64,000 nucleotides of DNA from Flavobacterium sp. PMTSA4 (GTDB taxonomy: Bacteria; Bacteroidota; Bacteroidia; Flavobacteriales; Flavobacteriaceae). The notes beneath the pieces were generated by a model. That model searched no databases, was not told the origin of the DNA, and saw only the letters and a program-made list of their open reading frames with translations. Positions 1 through 8,669 of the stretch are shown here, in pieces. The position numbers and the translations under genes are program-made. The stretch spans positions 2,294,001 to 2,358,000 of the forward strand of contig NZ_CP134890.1 in the NCBI RefSeq assembly GCF_032098525.1. The letters run 5' to 3'. Every line of letters starts with the position of its first letter. Position 1 is the first letter of the stretch.

Positions 1-252
1 ACTTCCCAAATCAGTAAAAAACAACATCCAAAAAGCAAAAAAACTTGCTAAAATAGCGCTTGGCCAAGTAATAATGTACCACAAACGATAGGTCATTATT
101 TTGTATTGCTTCAAAAGAATTTCTCGTTCAGGTGATGGTTTTTGGTTGGCTTCAATTTGATAAACAAACAATCGAACAATGTAAAACAACCCAGCAAACC
201 AAGTAATTACAAAGATTAAATGAAGTGATTTTATGTAATTGTAGAGTTCCAT
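1..252 (-). CDS. hemJ: HemJ-type protoporphyrinogen IX oxidase (5' part only)
   Basis: Membrane protoporphyrinogen IX oxidase of the HemJ family, which makes protoporphyrin IX just before iron insertion. Only the first 84 codons are in the window; the gene runs off the left edge. The ATG at 252 opens a protein with an early His (H11, in KSLHLIFVITWFAGLFY), a conserved position in HemJ, and two hydrophobic segments at about residues 8-28 and 56-80. It starts 2 bases after the hemH stop on the same strand, so cotranscription is very likely, and the two enzymes act consecutively. Family identity is from the N-terminal pattern alone; the C-terminal half cannot be checked here. Confidence 0.85.
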   Translation of the reverse strand, partial: MELYNYIKSLHLIFVITWFAGLFYIVRLFVYQIEANQKPSPEREILLKQYKIMTYRLWYIITWPSAILASFFAFWMLFFTDLGS

Positions 253-254
253 TT

Positions 255-1268
255 TTAATTACTCCAATCTTTTATCCAGTTTGTTACAACACCACACCAT
301 TCGTCTTCATCGTTCAAACAAGGAACAGCAAAGAACTCTTCACCACCATTTTCTTTAAAATCTTCATTAGCACGCATGGCAATTTCTTCTAAAGTTTCTA
401 AACAATCGGCAACAAATGCAGGAGTAACAACCGCTAATTTCTTAATTCCTTTGGCAGGCATTTTATTAATCTCAACATCGGTATAAGGAGTTAGCCATTT
501 GTCACCAGCCAATCTCGATTGAAAGGTTTGACTGTATTTGTCTTCAGGAATTCCTAATAATTCAACAACCTGTCTTGTTGTTTCATAGCATTGATGACGA
601 TAACAAAATTCATGAGCAGGCGAAGCCGTAACACAACATTTTCCGTCAATAGTACAATGTGATTTGGTTACATCAGTTTTGCGAATATGACGTTTTGGAA
701 TGCCATGATACGAAAATAATAAATGGTCGTATTCAAAACCTTCTAGATGTTTCTTGATAGAATTTGCCAAAGCTTTTATAAAATCGGGCTTGTTATAAAA
801 AGCTGGAACTTTGGTCAGTTTCATTCCAGAGAATTTTTTTGCAACTAATTCGTCTGCCAAAGCCCAAATAGTAGTAGTTGAAGCCATGGCATATTGCGGA
901 TATAACGCTAAAAGCATTACATCAGTAACACCTTTTTCTTTTAATTCTTGCAAACCTTTTTCAATAGTCATGGTACCATAGCGCATAGCTAATGCTACGG
1001 GAATATCAACTTGTTTGGCTACTTTTTCATGCATTTTTTTAGAAAAAACAATCAAAGGCGAACCTTCATCGGTCCATATTTGTGCATAAGCATGAGCAGA
1101 ATTTTTTGGACGTGTTTGCAAAATAATTCCACGAACCAACAAAGCACGCAACAAATACGGAACATCAATTACATATTTGTCCATTAAAAATTCATCTAAA
1201 TACGGCTTTACATCTTTTGGAGTTGGACTTTCTGGCGAACCCAGGTTTACTAATAATACACCTTTCAT
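255..1268 (-). CDS. hemH: Ferrochelatase HemH
   Basis: Inserts ferrous iron into protoporphyrin IX, the last step of protohaem synthesis. At 337 residues it is the normal family length. The N-terminus VLLVNLGSPESP, the LYPQYA segment near residue 122 and FSYHGIP with the metal-site His at about 188 are ferrochelatase signatures; an acidic segment (CLETLEEI) near residue 290 matches the second metal-binding region. Three or more Cys around 205-225 (CTIDGKCC, CYRHQC) hint at an Fe-S or metal site as seen in some ferrochelatases, which I infer only. It leads hemJ in a two-gene leftward unit, separate from the rightward hemA-hemB cluster. Confidence 0.96.
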   Translation of the reverse strand: MKGVLLVNLGSPESPTPKDVKPYLDEFLMDKYVIDVPYLLRALLVRGIILQTRPKNSAHAYAQIWTDEGSPLIVFSKKMHEKVAKQVDIPVALAMRYGTMTIEKGLQELKEKGVTDVMLLALYPQYAMASTTTIWALADELVAKKFSGMKLTKVPAFYNKPDFIKALANSIKKHLEGFEYDHLLFSYHGIPKRHIRKTDVTKSHCTIDGKCCVTASPAHEFCYRHQCYETTRQVVELLGIPEDKYSQTFQSRLAGDKWLTPYTDVEINKMPAKGIKKLAVVTPAFVADCLETLEEIAMRANEDFKENGGEEFFAVPCLNDEDEWCGVVTNWIKDWSN

Positions 1269-1367
1269 TTTGGCTATTTAATTTTTTATAAAAATAGGGA
1301 AACTTATTTTTTTATGATTATTTATAAAATCTGTTTTTTTGATGATTTTATTTTAAAAACTTATTGT

Positions 1368-2240
1368 TTATGATGAAATATTTAGACTCATCAAATACTT
1401 TTTTGGCGTTGTTCCAAATTTCTTTTTGAATGCAGCAATAAAATGACTTCCGGTGCTGTAGCCAATTTTTAAACCAACTTCATTTACATTATACGAACCA
1501 GAATCGAGTAATTGTCGAGCATGTTCCATTTTATAATCAAAAAGGAAACCATAAACCGTATCGCCATAAATTTGCTTGAAACCCATTTTTAGTTTCTTTA
1601 AATTTAGTCCAACTTGGTCTGACAATTCTTGTAGACTTGGTGGTTCAGCCATATTAGCAATTATAATTTCTTTGGCTTTTTTGATTTTCAATACATTTTC
1701 TTCATCCACCAAAAAAGGACATTGCTCTGCGTTTGGGTCATCATTTCTATTGAAAAACAAACTCAACAACTCATAACCTTTACCTTTATAATAGAGATTT
1801 TTAATGGATGGATTTAAGTTGTAATGAAACATCTGGTTCAAAACAATGGCCATCGAAGGACTAATATCGCTTTCGTTATAATATTTTTTGTCTTTGTTTT
1901 CTTGACTTAAAAACGGAATGTGCTCAGCATCATCGGTGAATAAACCATGAAATTTTTTGATGGAAACCAATATGGAAATCAACCAAGATTTTGGAGTAAT
2001 TTCAACATTCAAAGGCAACTCTTTTTCAGGATTGAAAAACAGTAGTGCTTTTTCTTCTTTCAAATTCAACACATAATTCCCTTGGTTAAAAATATAATTG
2101 GCACTTCCTTTTAAACCAAAGTGAAACTGAATTAATCCCAACGGAACCGAACGCTGAAAAGTAGAAACTTCATCCGTATCATTCTGAAAACGAATTAATA
2201 TAAAGTCATCGTCTATTTTTATTTCTTCTTTTGAACCCAT
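1368..2240 (-). CDS. AraC-family transcriptional regulator, divergent from hemA
   Basis: DNA-binding regulator of 290 residues. The C-terminal third (about 195-285) carries the two helix-turn-helix motifs of the AraC family: LQELSDQVGLNLKKLKMGFK and then EVGLKIGYSTGSHFIAAFKKKFG with the usual GTTPKKYL ending. The N-terminal about 190 residues show no recognisable ligand-binding motif. It is transcribed away from hemA, and the 240-bp gap holds promoters for both directions plus a 14-bp palindrome, so control of the haem genes and of itself is a reasonable inference. The effector (haem, iron or other) cannot be read from sequence. Confidence 0.88.
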   Translation of the reverse strand: MGSKEEIKIDDDFILIRFQNDTDEVSTFQRSVPLGLIQFHFGLKGSANYIFNQGNYVLNLKEEKALLFFNPEKELPLNVEITPKSWLISILVSIKKFHGLFTDDAEHIPFLSQENKDKKYYNESDISPSMAIVLNQMFHYNLNPSIKNLYYKGKGYELLSLFFNRNDDPNAEQCPFLVDEENVLKIKKAKEIIIANMAEPPSLQELSDQVGLNLKKLKMGFKQIYGDTVYGFLFDYKMEHARQLLDSGSYNVNEVGLKIGYSTGSHFIAAFKKKFGTTPKKYLMSLNISS

Positions 2241-2334
2241 AGCGATATTTTTTTTATTCTGAACTTGATTGAAAATCTTTAGCTATCATTTCTTTATTTA
2301 GAATTATTCTACACAAAATAATTGTAAAGACCTT

Positions 2335-2348
2335 ATTTGTCTACAAAT
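2335..2348. promoter_or_regulatory. 14-bp palindrome in the regulator-hemA gap
   Basis: ATTTGT-CT-ACAAAT, six-base arms with a two-base centre. It overlaps the -7 box of the leftward AraC promoter and covers its likely start of transcription, where a repressor would act. Binding by the adjacent regulator is inference only. Confidence 0.4.
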
Positions 2349-2375
2349 TTAGAATAAATATCGCTAAAAAGACAA
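2344..2375 (-). promoter_or_regulatory. Promoter of the AraC-family gene
   Basis: On the minus strand TTG (2375-2373), 21 bases, then TAAATTTG (2351-2344), matching the Bacteroidota TTG/TAnnTTTG promoter pattern. Transcription would start about 100 bases before the gene. Confidence 0.6.
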
Positions 2376-2421
2376 ATTCTTAGAAAAATAACTAATAACG
2401 ATACAAAAAGTTCTTCAAGCG

Positions 2422-2453
2422 TTGTTTTTATAAAAAGTATAACTATAATTTTG
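2422..2453 (+). promoter_or_regulatory. Promoter of the hemA-hemB cluster
   Basis: TTG (2422-2424), 21 bases, TAATTTTG (2446-2453), the same geometry as the opposing AraC promoter. Because this -7 box includes the TTG at 2451, that TTG cannot be the hemA start; the ATG at 2481 fits instead. Confidence 0.65.
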
Positions 2454-2480
2454 TTCCAACTTTTAGCTAAAGTTGCATTT

Positions 2481-3731
2481 ATGGATAACAAACATATTTC
2501 AAAACATACTACATTTTACGCCATTGGTTTGAGTTACAAGAAAGCCGATGCCGATATTAGAGGTAGATTTAGTTTGGATTCCAATGCAATACAAACTCTT
2601 TTAGACCAAGCAAAAAAAGAAAATATTGAAGCTTTGGTCGTAACTTCTACCTGCAATCGTACCGAAATTTATGGTTTTGCAGAACATCCTTTTCAGTTAA
2701 TCAAATTACTTTGCGACAATAGTCAAGGAACTGTTGAAGATTTTCAAAAAGTGGCCTACGTTTATAAAAATCAAGAAGCGATAAGTCATTTATTCAAAGT
2801 TGGAACTGGTTTAGACAGTCAAATTCTTGGAGATTTCGAAATTATTAGTCAACTGAAAATTGCATTTACCGAAAGCAAAAAAATGAATTTGATGAATGCT
2901 TTTTTAGAGCGATTAATCAATTCGGTAATTCAAGCCAGTAAAAAAATTAAGAATGAAACTGAGATTTCTTCAGGCGCAACTTCGGTTTCGTTTGCTTCAG
3001 TTCAATATATTTTCAAAAATGTTGAAGATATTTCGAATAAAAATATTTTACTTTTTGGCACCGGAAAAATTGGCAGAAATACGTGTGAAAATCTAGTAAA
3101 ACATACAAAGCATGACCATATTACTTTAATCAACCGTACTAAAGATAAAGCGGAACGATTGGCTAGAAAATTGGATGTAATTGTAAAAGATTATGCAGAT
3201 TTACAACTTGAAATCCAAAAGGCTGATGTTTTGGTTGTGGCAACTGGAGCTCAAAACCCAACAGTTGATAAAGCGATTCTGAATTTAAAAAAACCATTAC
3301 TGATTCTTGATTTGTCTATCCCAAAAAACGTTCATGAAAATGTAACGGATATAGAAAATGTAACTTTAGTTCACATGGATCATTTATCACAAATGACGGA
3401 TGAAACTTTAGAAAACAGAAAAAAACACATTCCTGCTGCTGAAGCAATTATTGAAGAAATCAAAGAAGAATTTTTCACTTGGACCAAAGGCAGAAAATTT
3501 GCTCCGGCAATCCATGCATTAAAAGCAAAATTGAATTCGATTAAAGAAAGCGAACTTAACACACAACGCAAAAAAATATCAAACTTCGACGAAGAACAAG
3601 CAGAATTAATCAGCAACAGAATTATCCAGAAAATCACCAATCATTTTGCCAATCATTTAAAAGACGAAAACACAATGGTTGATGAAAGCATCGAATGGAT
3701 TGAAAAAATATTTCAAATTGAAGCAAAATAG
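2481..3731 (+). CDS. hemA: Glutamyl-tRNA reductase HemA
   Basis: NADPH-dependent reduction of Glu-tRNA(Glu) to glutamate-1-semialdehyde, the entry step of C5 tetrapyrrole synthesis. With the ATG at 2481 it is 416 residues. The catalytic Cys lies in TSTCNRTEIYG (C58), the substrate loop GLDSQILGDFEI follows, the NADPH fold has GTGKIGR near residue 195, and the C-terminal helical dimerisation domain is present. A longer reading frame from TTG at 2451 is rejected because it begins inside the promoter. The stop overlaps the hemC GTG by one base, indicating tight coupling. The next pathway enzyme, HemL, is not in the window. Confidence 0.96.
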   Translation: MDNKHISKHTTFYAIGLSYKKADADIRGRFSLDSNAIQTLLDQAKKENIEALVVTSTCNRTEIYGFAEHPFQLIKLLCDNSQGTVEDFQKVAYVYKNQEAISHLFKVGTGLDSQILGDFEIISQLKIAFTESKKMNLMNAFLERLINSVIQASKKIKNETEISSGATSVSFASVQYIFKNVEDISNKNILLFGTGKIGRNTCENLVKHTKHDHITLINRTKDKAERLARKLDVIVKDYADLQLEIQKADVLVVATGAQNPTVDKAILNLKKPLLILDLSIPKNVHENVTDIENVTLVHMDHLSQMTDETLENRKKHIPAAEAIIEEIKEEFFTWTKGRKFAPAIHALKAKLNSIKESELNTQRKKISNFDEEQAELISNRIIQKITNHFANHLKDENTMVDESIEWIEKIFQIEAK

Positions 3732-4669
3732 TGGCAAAACCAACTACAAATAAAACCATTAGAATCGGAACTCGTGATAGCGAATTAGCACTTTGGCAAG
3801 CACATACCGTTCAAAAACAACTTCAGGATTTAGGATATAAAACAGAAATTATTGCCGTAAAATCAGATGGCGATATTATTTTAGACAAACCACTTTACGA
3901 ACTCGGGATTACTGGAATTTTCACGAAAACATTAGACGTTGCCATGATTACAGGCAAGGTTGACATTGCAGTGCATTCCATGAAAGATGTACCAACAGCT
4001 TTACCTCAAGGAATTGTGCAAGCTGCTGTTTTAGAAAGAGCAAATACGTTGGACATTTTAGTTCACAAAGGAAACCTTGATTTTTTAGAAAATTCTGGAA
4101 CAATCGCCACAGGAAGTCTGCGTCGTCAGGCAATGTGGCTCAATAAATACCCAAATCATACCGTGGTTGATTTACGTGGAAATGTAAATACACGCATGCA
4201 AAAATTGCAGGATAATGATTGGAACGGAGCCGTTTTTGCTGCTGCAGGTTTGGAACGAATTAATTTAAAGCCTGATAGTTTTATCAATCTCGATTGGATG
4301 ATACCGGCACCAGCTCAAGGCGCAATGGTAGTGGTAGCAATGGCAGAAGATTTCTATACCATCGAAGCATTATCACAATTAAATCACGTGGAAACCGAGA
4401 TTTGCACCTATATCGAAAGACAATTTCTCAGAACACTCGAAGGCGGATGTACGGCGCCAATCGGAGCTCTAGCCAATTATAATGAGAAAGAAGATGTTTT
4501 GGAGTTTTCAGGAGTTTTACTTTCTATCGATGGAAAGCAAAAATTGGAAATTACTAAAAAAGCGGAAGTTTCCGAGTGGAAAAAACTGGGTTACCATTGT
4601 GCTCAGGAGATTTTGAATAACGGTGGAAGCAAATTGATGAGTGAAATTAAAACACAGTTAAAAAAATAA
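3731..4669 (+). CDS. hemC: Porphobilinogen deaminase HemC
   Basis: Hydroxymethylbilane synthase, which polymerises four porphobilinogens on a covalent dipyrromethane cofactor. It is 312 residues with RIGTRDSELALWQ at the N-terminus, the active-site HSMKDVP around residues 82-88 and the cofactor-carrying Cys at 240 in EGGCTAPIGA. It starts with GTG, which shares its first base with the hemA stop (TAGTG), so translation is probably coupled. hemD follows three bases after the stop. Confidence 0.96.
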   Translation: MAKPTTNKTIRIGTRDSELALWQAHTVQKQLQDLGYKTEIIAVKSDGDIILDKPLYELGITGIFTKTLDVAMITGKVDIAVHSMKDVPTALPQGIVQAAVLERANTLDILVHKGNLDFLENSGTIATGSLRRQAMWLNKYPNHTVVDLRGNVNTRMQKLQDNDWNGAVFAAAGLERINLKPDSFINLDWMIPAPAQGAMVVVAMAEDFYTIEALSQLNHVETEICTYIERQFLRTLEGGCTAPIGALANYNEKEDVLEFSGVLLSIDGKQKLEITKKAEVSEWKKLGYHCAQEILNNGGSKLMSEIKTQLKK

Positions 4670-4672
4670 TTT

Positions 4673-5344
4673 TTGGCAAAACAAATCGACATACTATCCA
4701 CAAAAAAACTTTCTGAAATTCAGAAACAAGCTTTACGAGAAGCCAATTTTGAAGTAATTGATGAAGATTTCATAGAGATAAAACAGAAAGATTTTGACCT
4801 AAAAAACATAAATCAAAACTTTATTTTCACCAGTCAAAATGCAGTTCAAAGTGTTTTAAATCATCCAAAATGGGAAGATTTAAAAACTAAAAACGTGTTC
4901 TGTGTCGGAATAAAAACCAAAGATTTATTGACCGAAAATGGGTTTAATGTCGTTGCATATACGGGTTACGCAGCCGATTTAGCCGAAATCATTTCACTGA
5001 TTTACAACAAAGAAAGTTACACCTTTTTCAGTGGAAATTTGCGTAAAGATATTTTGCCAAACACGTTGAAAGAAAACGGCATTCCATTCAACGAAATTGA
5101 AGTATATGAAACCAAATTAAACTCAAAAAAAATTACTCAAAAGTTAGACGGAATACTTTTTTTCAGTCCATCAGGCGTAGAAAGTTTTTTAGAAAAAAAT
5201 AAAATCACAAACGAAATTTGTTTCTGTATTGGCGAAACCACCGCAGAAGCATTAGAAAATAAAAACATCAAAAACATAGTAATCGCAGAAAAACCTTCAG
5301 TAGAAAACGTGATTACAGAAGTAGTAGAATACTATAAAAATTAG
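4673..5344 (+). CDS. hemD: Uroporphyrinogen-III synthase HemD
   Basis: Closes and isomerises hydroxymethylbilane to uroporphyrinogen III. The protein has 223 residues. Sequence conservation in HemD is weak, but the two-lobed pattern is visible: FTSQNAVQSVL near residue 52, the FFSGNLRKDILP and YETKL segments in the middle, and FFSPSGVESFLEK near 165. It starts with TTG three bases after hemC; no ATG exists nearby in frame. Position between hemC and hemE supports the call more strongly than sequence alone. Confidence 0.9.
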   Translation: MAKQIDILSTKKLSEIQKQALREANFEVIDEDFIEIKQKDFDLKNINQNFIFTSQNAVQSVLNHPKWEDLKTKNVFCVGIKTKDLLTENGFNVVAYTGYAADLAEIISLIYNKESYTFFSGNLRKDILPNTLKENGIPFNEIEVYETKLNSKKITQKLDGILFFSPSGVESFLEKNKITNEICFCIGETTAEALENKNIKNIVIAEKPSVENVITEVVEYYKN

Positions 5345-5400
5345 TTTAAGATTTTAAATCAACAACTTTTAAACTCTTAAACACATAAACTTTTAAACTA

Positions 5401-6426
5401 ATGATTAAAAACGACCTATTCCTAAAAGCCCTAAATAACGAAACAGTTAATCGTCCACCCGTTTGGATGATGCGTCAAGCAGGAAGATATTTGCCAGAAT
5501 TTATGGCAATCAAAGAAAAATACGATTTCTTCACCCGTTGCAAAACCCCAGAATTAGCATCTGAAATCACGGTGCAACCTATTCGCATCATCAAACCCGA
5601 TGCGGCAATTCTGTTTTCAGACATTCTAGTTGTGCCACAAGCCATGGGAATTCAGGTAGAATTGCAGGACAACATCGGACCGGTTTTACCAAACCCAATC
5701 CGAAAAACTTCTGATGTTGATAATGTATTCATTCCAGACATCAACGAAACGTTGGGCTACGTGATGGATGCGATTGATATGACTCGTGAAAAGTTAAACA
5801 ACGAAGTTCCATTAATCGGTTTTGCAGGTTCACCTTGGACCATTTTCTGTTACGCCGTAGAAGGAAAAGGTTCCAAAAGTTTCGATAAAGCCAAAGGTTT
5901 TTGCTTTACAGAACCAGCAGCAGCACACGCATTGTTGCAAAAAATCACCGATACTACCATTTTATACTTAAAAGAAAAAGTAAAACACGGTGTCAACGCT
6001 GTTCAAATTTTCGACTCTTGGGGTGGAATGTTATCACCAACCGATTATCAGGAATTTTCATGGTTCTACATGAACCAAATTGTAGAAGCTTTAGCACCTG
6101 AAACCAAAGTTATCGTCTTCGGAAAAGGATGTTGGTTCGCCCTAAACGATATGGCAAAATCAAAAGCATCAGCTCTTGGTGTCGATTGGACAATCACCGC
6201 CAGAAACGCACGTTACCTAACAGGTGGAAAAATAACGCTGCAAGGTAATTTTGACCCAAGTAGATTATTGTCACCTATTCCAACCATCAAAAAAATGGTG
6301 CATCAAATGATTGACGAATTCGGTAAAGACAATTACATCGTAAACCTTGGTCACGGAATATTACCAAATATTCCCGTAGACCATGCCAAAGCATTCGTAG
6401 AAGCAGTTAAAGAATATGGCAATTAA
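5401..6426 (+). CDS. hemE: Uroporphyrinogen decarboxylase HemE
   Basis: Removes four acetate carboxyls from uroporphyrinogen III to give coproporphyrinogen III. It is 341 residues with the N-terminal signature [17 protein letters not shown] (residues 18-34), [28 protein letters not shown], and [10 protein letters not shown] near 205. The 56-base gap before it contains two copies of AACTTTTAAACT spaced 24 bases apart. The stop codon lies inside the first, degenerate unit of the 21-bp tandem array that fills the space to hemF. Confidence 0.97.
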   Translation: MIKNDLFLKALNNETVNRPPVWMMRQAGRYLPEFMAIKEKYDFFTRCKTPELASEITVQPIRIIKPDAAILFSDILVVPQAMGIQVELQDNIGPVLPNPIRKTSDVDNVFIPDINETLGYVMDAIDMTREKLNNEVPLIGFAGSPWTIFCYAVEGKGSKSFDKAKGFCFTEPAAAHALLQKITDTTILYLKEKVKHGVNAVQIFDSWGGMLSPTDYQEFSWFYMNQIVEALAPETKVIVFGKGCWFALNDMAKSKASALGVDWTITARNARYLTGGKITLQGNFDPSRLLSPIPTIKKMVHQMIDEFGKDNYIVNLGHGILPNIPVDHAKAFVEAVKEYGN

Positions 6427-6439
6427 TAATTTTCATAGG

Positions 6440-6700
6440 GAAATTAAATTCTGGTCGGCGGAAATTCATTTTGCCTCGGCGGAAAACAATTTTCATTCGG
6501 CGGAAAGTCATTTTGATTTGATGGAAATCTATTTTCAATCTGCGGAAAACAATTTTGATTCGGCGGAAAACAATCTTGATTCGACGGAAAATCATTTTCA
6601 TTCAAAGGAAATCAATTTTCAATCGACGGAAACTTATTTTCAATCGGCGGAAATCAATTTTCAATCGGCGGAAACTCATTTTCAATCGACGGAAACCTTA
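6440..6700. repeat. 21-bp tandem repeat array, 12 full copies, between hemE and hemF
   Basis: Twelve consecutive 21-base units begin at 6440, 6461, 6482 and so on to 6671, with a partial unit at 6692-6700; a weak copy (6419-6439) overlaps the hemE stop. The unit can be written GAAAATCATTTTC followed by AATCGGCG. The first 13 bases are near-palindromic, and perfectly so in unit 8. Units 9-12 differ at few positions while units 1 and 4 are the most diverged, suggesting growth at the right end. A frame on each strand is open throughout because 21 is a multiple of three and the unit has no stop. It is not a CRISPR, since there are no unique spacers. Confidence 0.95.
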
Positions 6701-6718
6701 TAATTACTGACTTTTATA

Positions 6719-7621
6719 ATGAAAGATAAATTTCTAACATACATTCAAAGTCTTCAAAACCAAATCACTTCCAAGCTAGAAGAAGTTGATGGCGTTGCCA
6801 AATTCCGCGAAGACATTTGGGAACGACCAGAAGGCGGCGGAGGAAGAACTCGTGTCATCGAAAACGGAAACGTTTTTGAAAAAGGTGGTGTAAACATTTC
6901 GGCAGTTCACGGCAAGTTACCCGAAACAATGCAAAAAATGTTCAACGTTGGCGAAGCCGATTTCTTTGCTTGCGGATTGAGCTTGGTCATTCACCCAAAA
7001 AGCCCAATGGTACCAACGGTTCATGCCAATTGGCGTTACTTTGAAATGTATGATGATAGCGGAAACGTAATCAATTCGTGGTTTGGCGGTGGACAAGATT
7101 TAACGCCATATTATCTGTTTGAAGAAGACGGAAAACATTTCCATCAAACCTGCAAAACGGCTTGCGACAAGCACAATCCAGAGTTTTATCCAAAGTATAA
7201 AAAACAATGCGATGCCTATTTTTGGAATGCACATCGCAATGAAGCGCGTGGTTTAGGAGGATTATTCTTCGATTATTGCAAAGAAACTGATGAGATGTCT
7301 ATGGAAGATTGGTATAATTTCGTAACCGAAGTTGGAAATTCTTTCTTAGAAGCGTATGTGCCGATTGTTGAAAAACGAAAAGAATTAGCATATACAGAAG
7401 CACAAAAAACTTGGCAAGAAATCCGTCGTGGTCGTTATGTAGAATTCAATTTAGTGCACGACAAAGGCACTTTATTCGGATTAAAAACCAATGGTAGAAT
7501 TGAAAGTATACTGATGAGTTTGCCACCACATGTGCAATGGGTTTATGACCATCATCCTGAAAAAGGTAGCGAAGAAGAAAAATTATTAAAAGTATTAGAA
7601 AAACCAATTGATTGGGTTTAG
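6719..7621 (+). CDS. hemF: Oxygen-dependent coproporphyrinogen III oxidase HemF
   Basis: Converts coproporphyrinogen III to protoporphyrinogen IX using oxygen, which indicates aerobic life. It is 300 residues, with FREDIWERPEGGGGRTRVIENG, VHANWRYFEMYD with metal/substrate residues, WFGGGQDLTPYY, and NLVHDKGTLFGLKTNGR near residue 245, all hallmark HemF segments. The product feeds HemJ, encoded at the left edge. It is separated from hemE by the tandem repeat array, the only large interruption in the cluster. Confidence 0.97.
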   Translation: MKDKFLTYIQSLQNQITSKLEEVDGVAKFREDIWERPEGGGGRTRVIENGNVFEKGGVNISAVHGKLPETMQKMFNVGEADFFACGLSLVIHPKSPMVPTVHANWRYFEMYDDSGNVINSWFGGGQDLTPYYLFEEDGKHFHQTCKTACDKHNPEFYPKYKKQCDAYFWNAHRNEARGLGGLFFDYCKETDEMSMEDWYNFVTEVGNSFLEAYVPIVEKRKELAYTEAQKTWQEIRRGRYVEFNLVHDKGTLFGLKTNGRIESILMSLPPHVQWVYDHHPEKGSEEEKLLKVLEKPIDWV

Positions 7622-7670
7622 TTTCAAAACTTGAAACGTTAAACCTGAAACAATTTTAAAAGTATAAATT

Positions 7671-8669
7671 ATGTTCCCATTACAAAGAGGCAGAAGACTA
7701 AGAGTAAACGAAAGCATTCGTTCATTAGTAAGAGAAACAAGTTTATCTCCAGCAGATTTTATGTTCCCAATGTTCATCATGGAAGGCGAAAATAACAAAG
7801 TTGAAATTCCTTCAATGCCAGGAATTTTTCGTCGAACATTAGATTTAACGGTTGAAGAAGTTAAAGAACTTTTTGCGCTCGGAATTCGTGCAGTTAACAT
7901 CTATGTAAAAGTTGATGATAGTTTAAAAGACAACACTGGAAAAGAAGCATGGAATGCTGACGGATTGATGCAAAATGCCATTCGTGCCATCAAAAAAGCA
8001 TGTCCCGAAATGATTATTATGCCAGATGTTGCTCTCGATCCATATTCAATTTATGGTCACGACGGAATTATTGAAAACGGAGACATTACTAACGACAAAA
8101 CCAACGATGCTTTAGTAAAAATGGCAGTTTCCCATGCCGAAGCTGGTGCCGATTTTGTAGCGCCAAGCGACATGATGGACGGTAGAGTTTTAAGATTAAG
8201 ACAAGGTTTAGATGCAGCAGGTTTTCACAATGTTGGAATTATGAGTTATTCGGTTAAATATGCTTCAGCATTTTACGGACCATTTCGTGACGCATTAGAT
8301 TCAGCTCCAAAAGAAGCCGATGTTGTCGTGCCAAAAGATAAAAAAACGTATCAAATGGATTACGCTAACCGAATCGAAGCGGTGAAAGAAGCACTTTGGG
8401 ATGTCGAAGAAGGTGCAGATATGGTTATGGTAAAACCAGGAATTGCGTATCTTGATATTGTTCGCGAAGTTAAAAATGCAGTGAATGTTCCGGTTACGGT
8501 TTTTCATGTTTCTGGCGAATATGCAATGGTAAAAGCTGCTGCCGAAAGAGGTTGGCTCGACCACGATAAAATTATGATGGAACAATTAATGTGTATCAAA
8601 CGAGCTGGTGCAAGTTTAATTTCGACCTATTTTGCTAAAGAAGCCGCTATTTTATTAAACAAACAATAA
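7671..8669 (+). CDS. hemB: Delta-aminolevulinic acid dehydratase HemB
   Basis: Condenses two 5-aminolevulinates to porphobilinogen. It is 332 residues. Signatures are RRLRVNESIRSLVRET, the two Schiff-base lysine regions SYSVKYASAFYGPFRDA and MVKPGIAYLDIV, and SDMMDGR. It lacks an obvious Cys triad for active-site zinc: the region after MPDVALDPYSIYGHDG has no Cys, so it is probably a magnesium-type enzyme (inference). The hemF-hemB gap contains the degenerate motif AACTTGAAACGTTAAACC. Its stop overlaps the next ATG by one base. Confidence 0.96.
   Translation: MFPLQRGRRLRVNESIRSLVRETSLSPADFMFPMFIMEGENNKVEIPSMPGIFRRTLDLTVEEVKELFALGIRAVNIYVKVDDSLKDNTGKEAWNADGLMQNAIRAIKKACPEMIIMPDVALDPYSIYGHDGIIENGDITNDKTNDALVKMAVSHAEAGADFVAPSDMMDGRVLRLRQGLDAAGFHNVGIMSYSVKYASAFYGPFRDALDSAPKEADVVVPKDKKTYQMDYANRIEAVKEALWDVEEGADMVMVKPGIAYLDIVREVKNAVNVPVTVFHVSGEYAMVKAAAERGWLDHDKIMMEQLMCIKRAGASLISTYFAKEAAILLNKQ

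Noticed and set aside
2451..2480. TTG at 2451 as the hemA start
   Set aside because: It lies inside the TAATTTTG -7 box, so it would not be transcribed.
6407..6601. Protein on the minus strand across the 21-bp repeats
   Set aside because: The opposite-strand frame is open only because the unit length is a multiple of three and lacks stops; it also runs into hemE.
6440..6700. CRISPR array in the hemE-hemF gap
   Set aside because: The 21-base units are contiguous with no unique spacers and no cas genes are near, so it is a tandem repeat.
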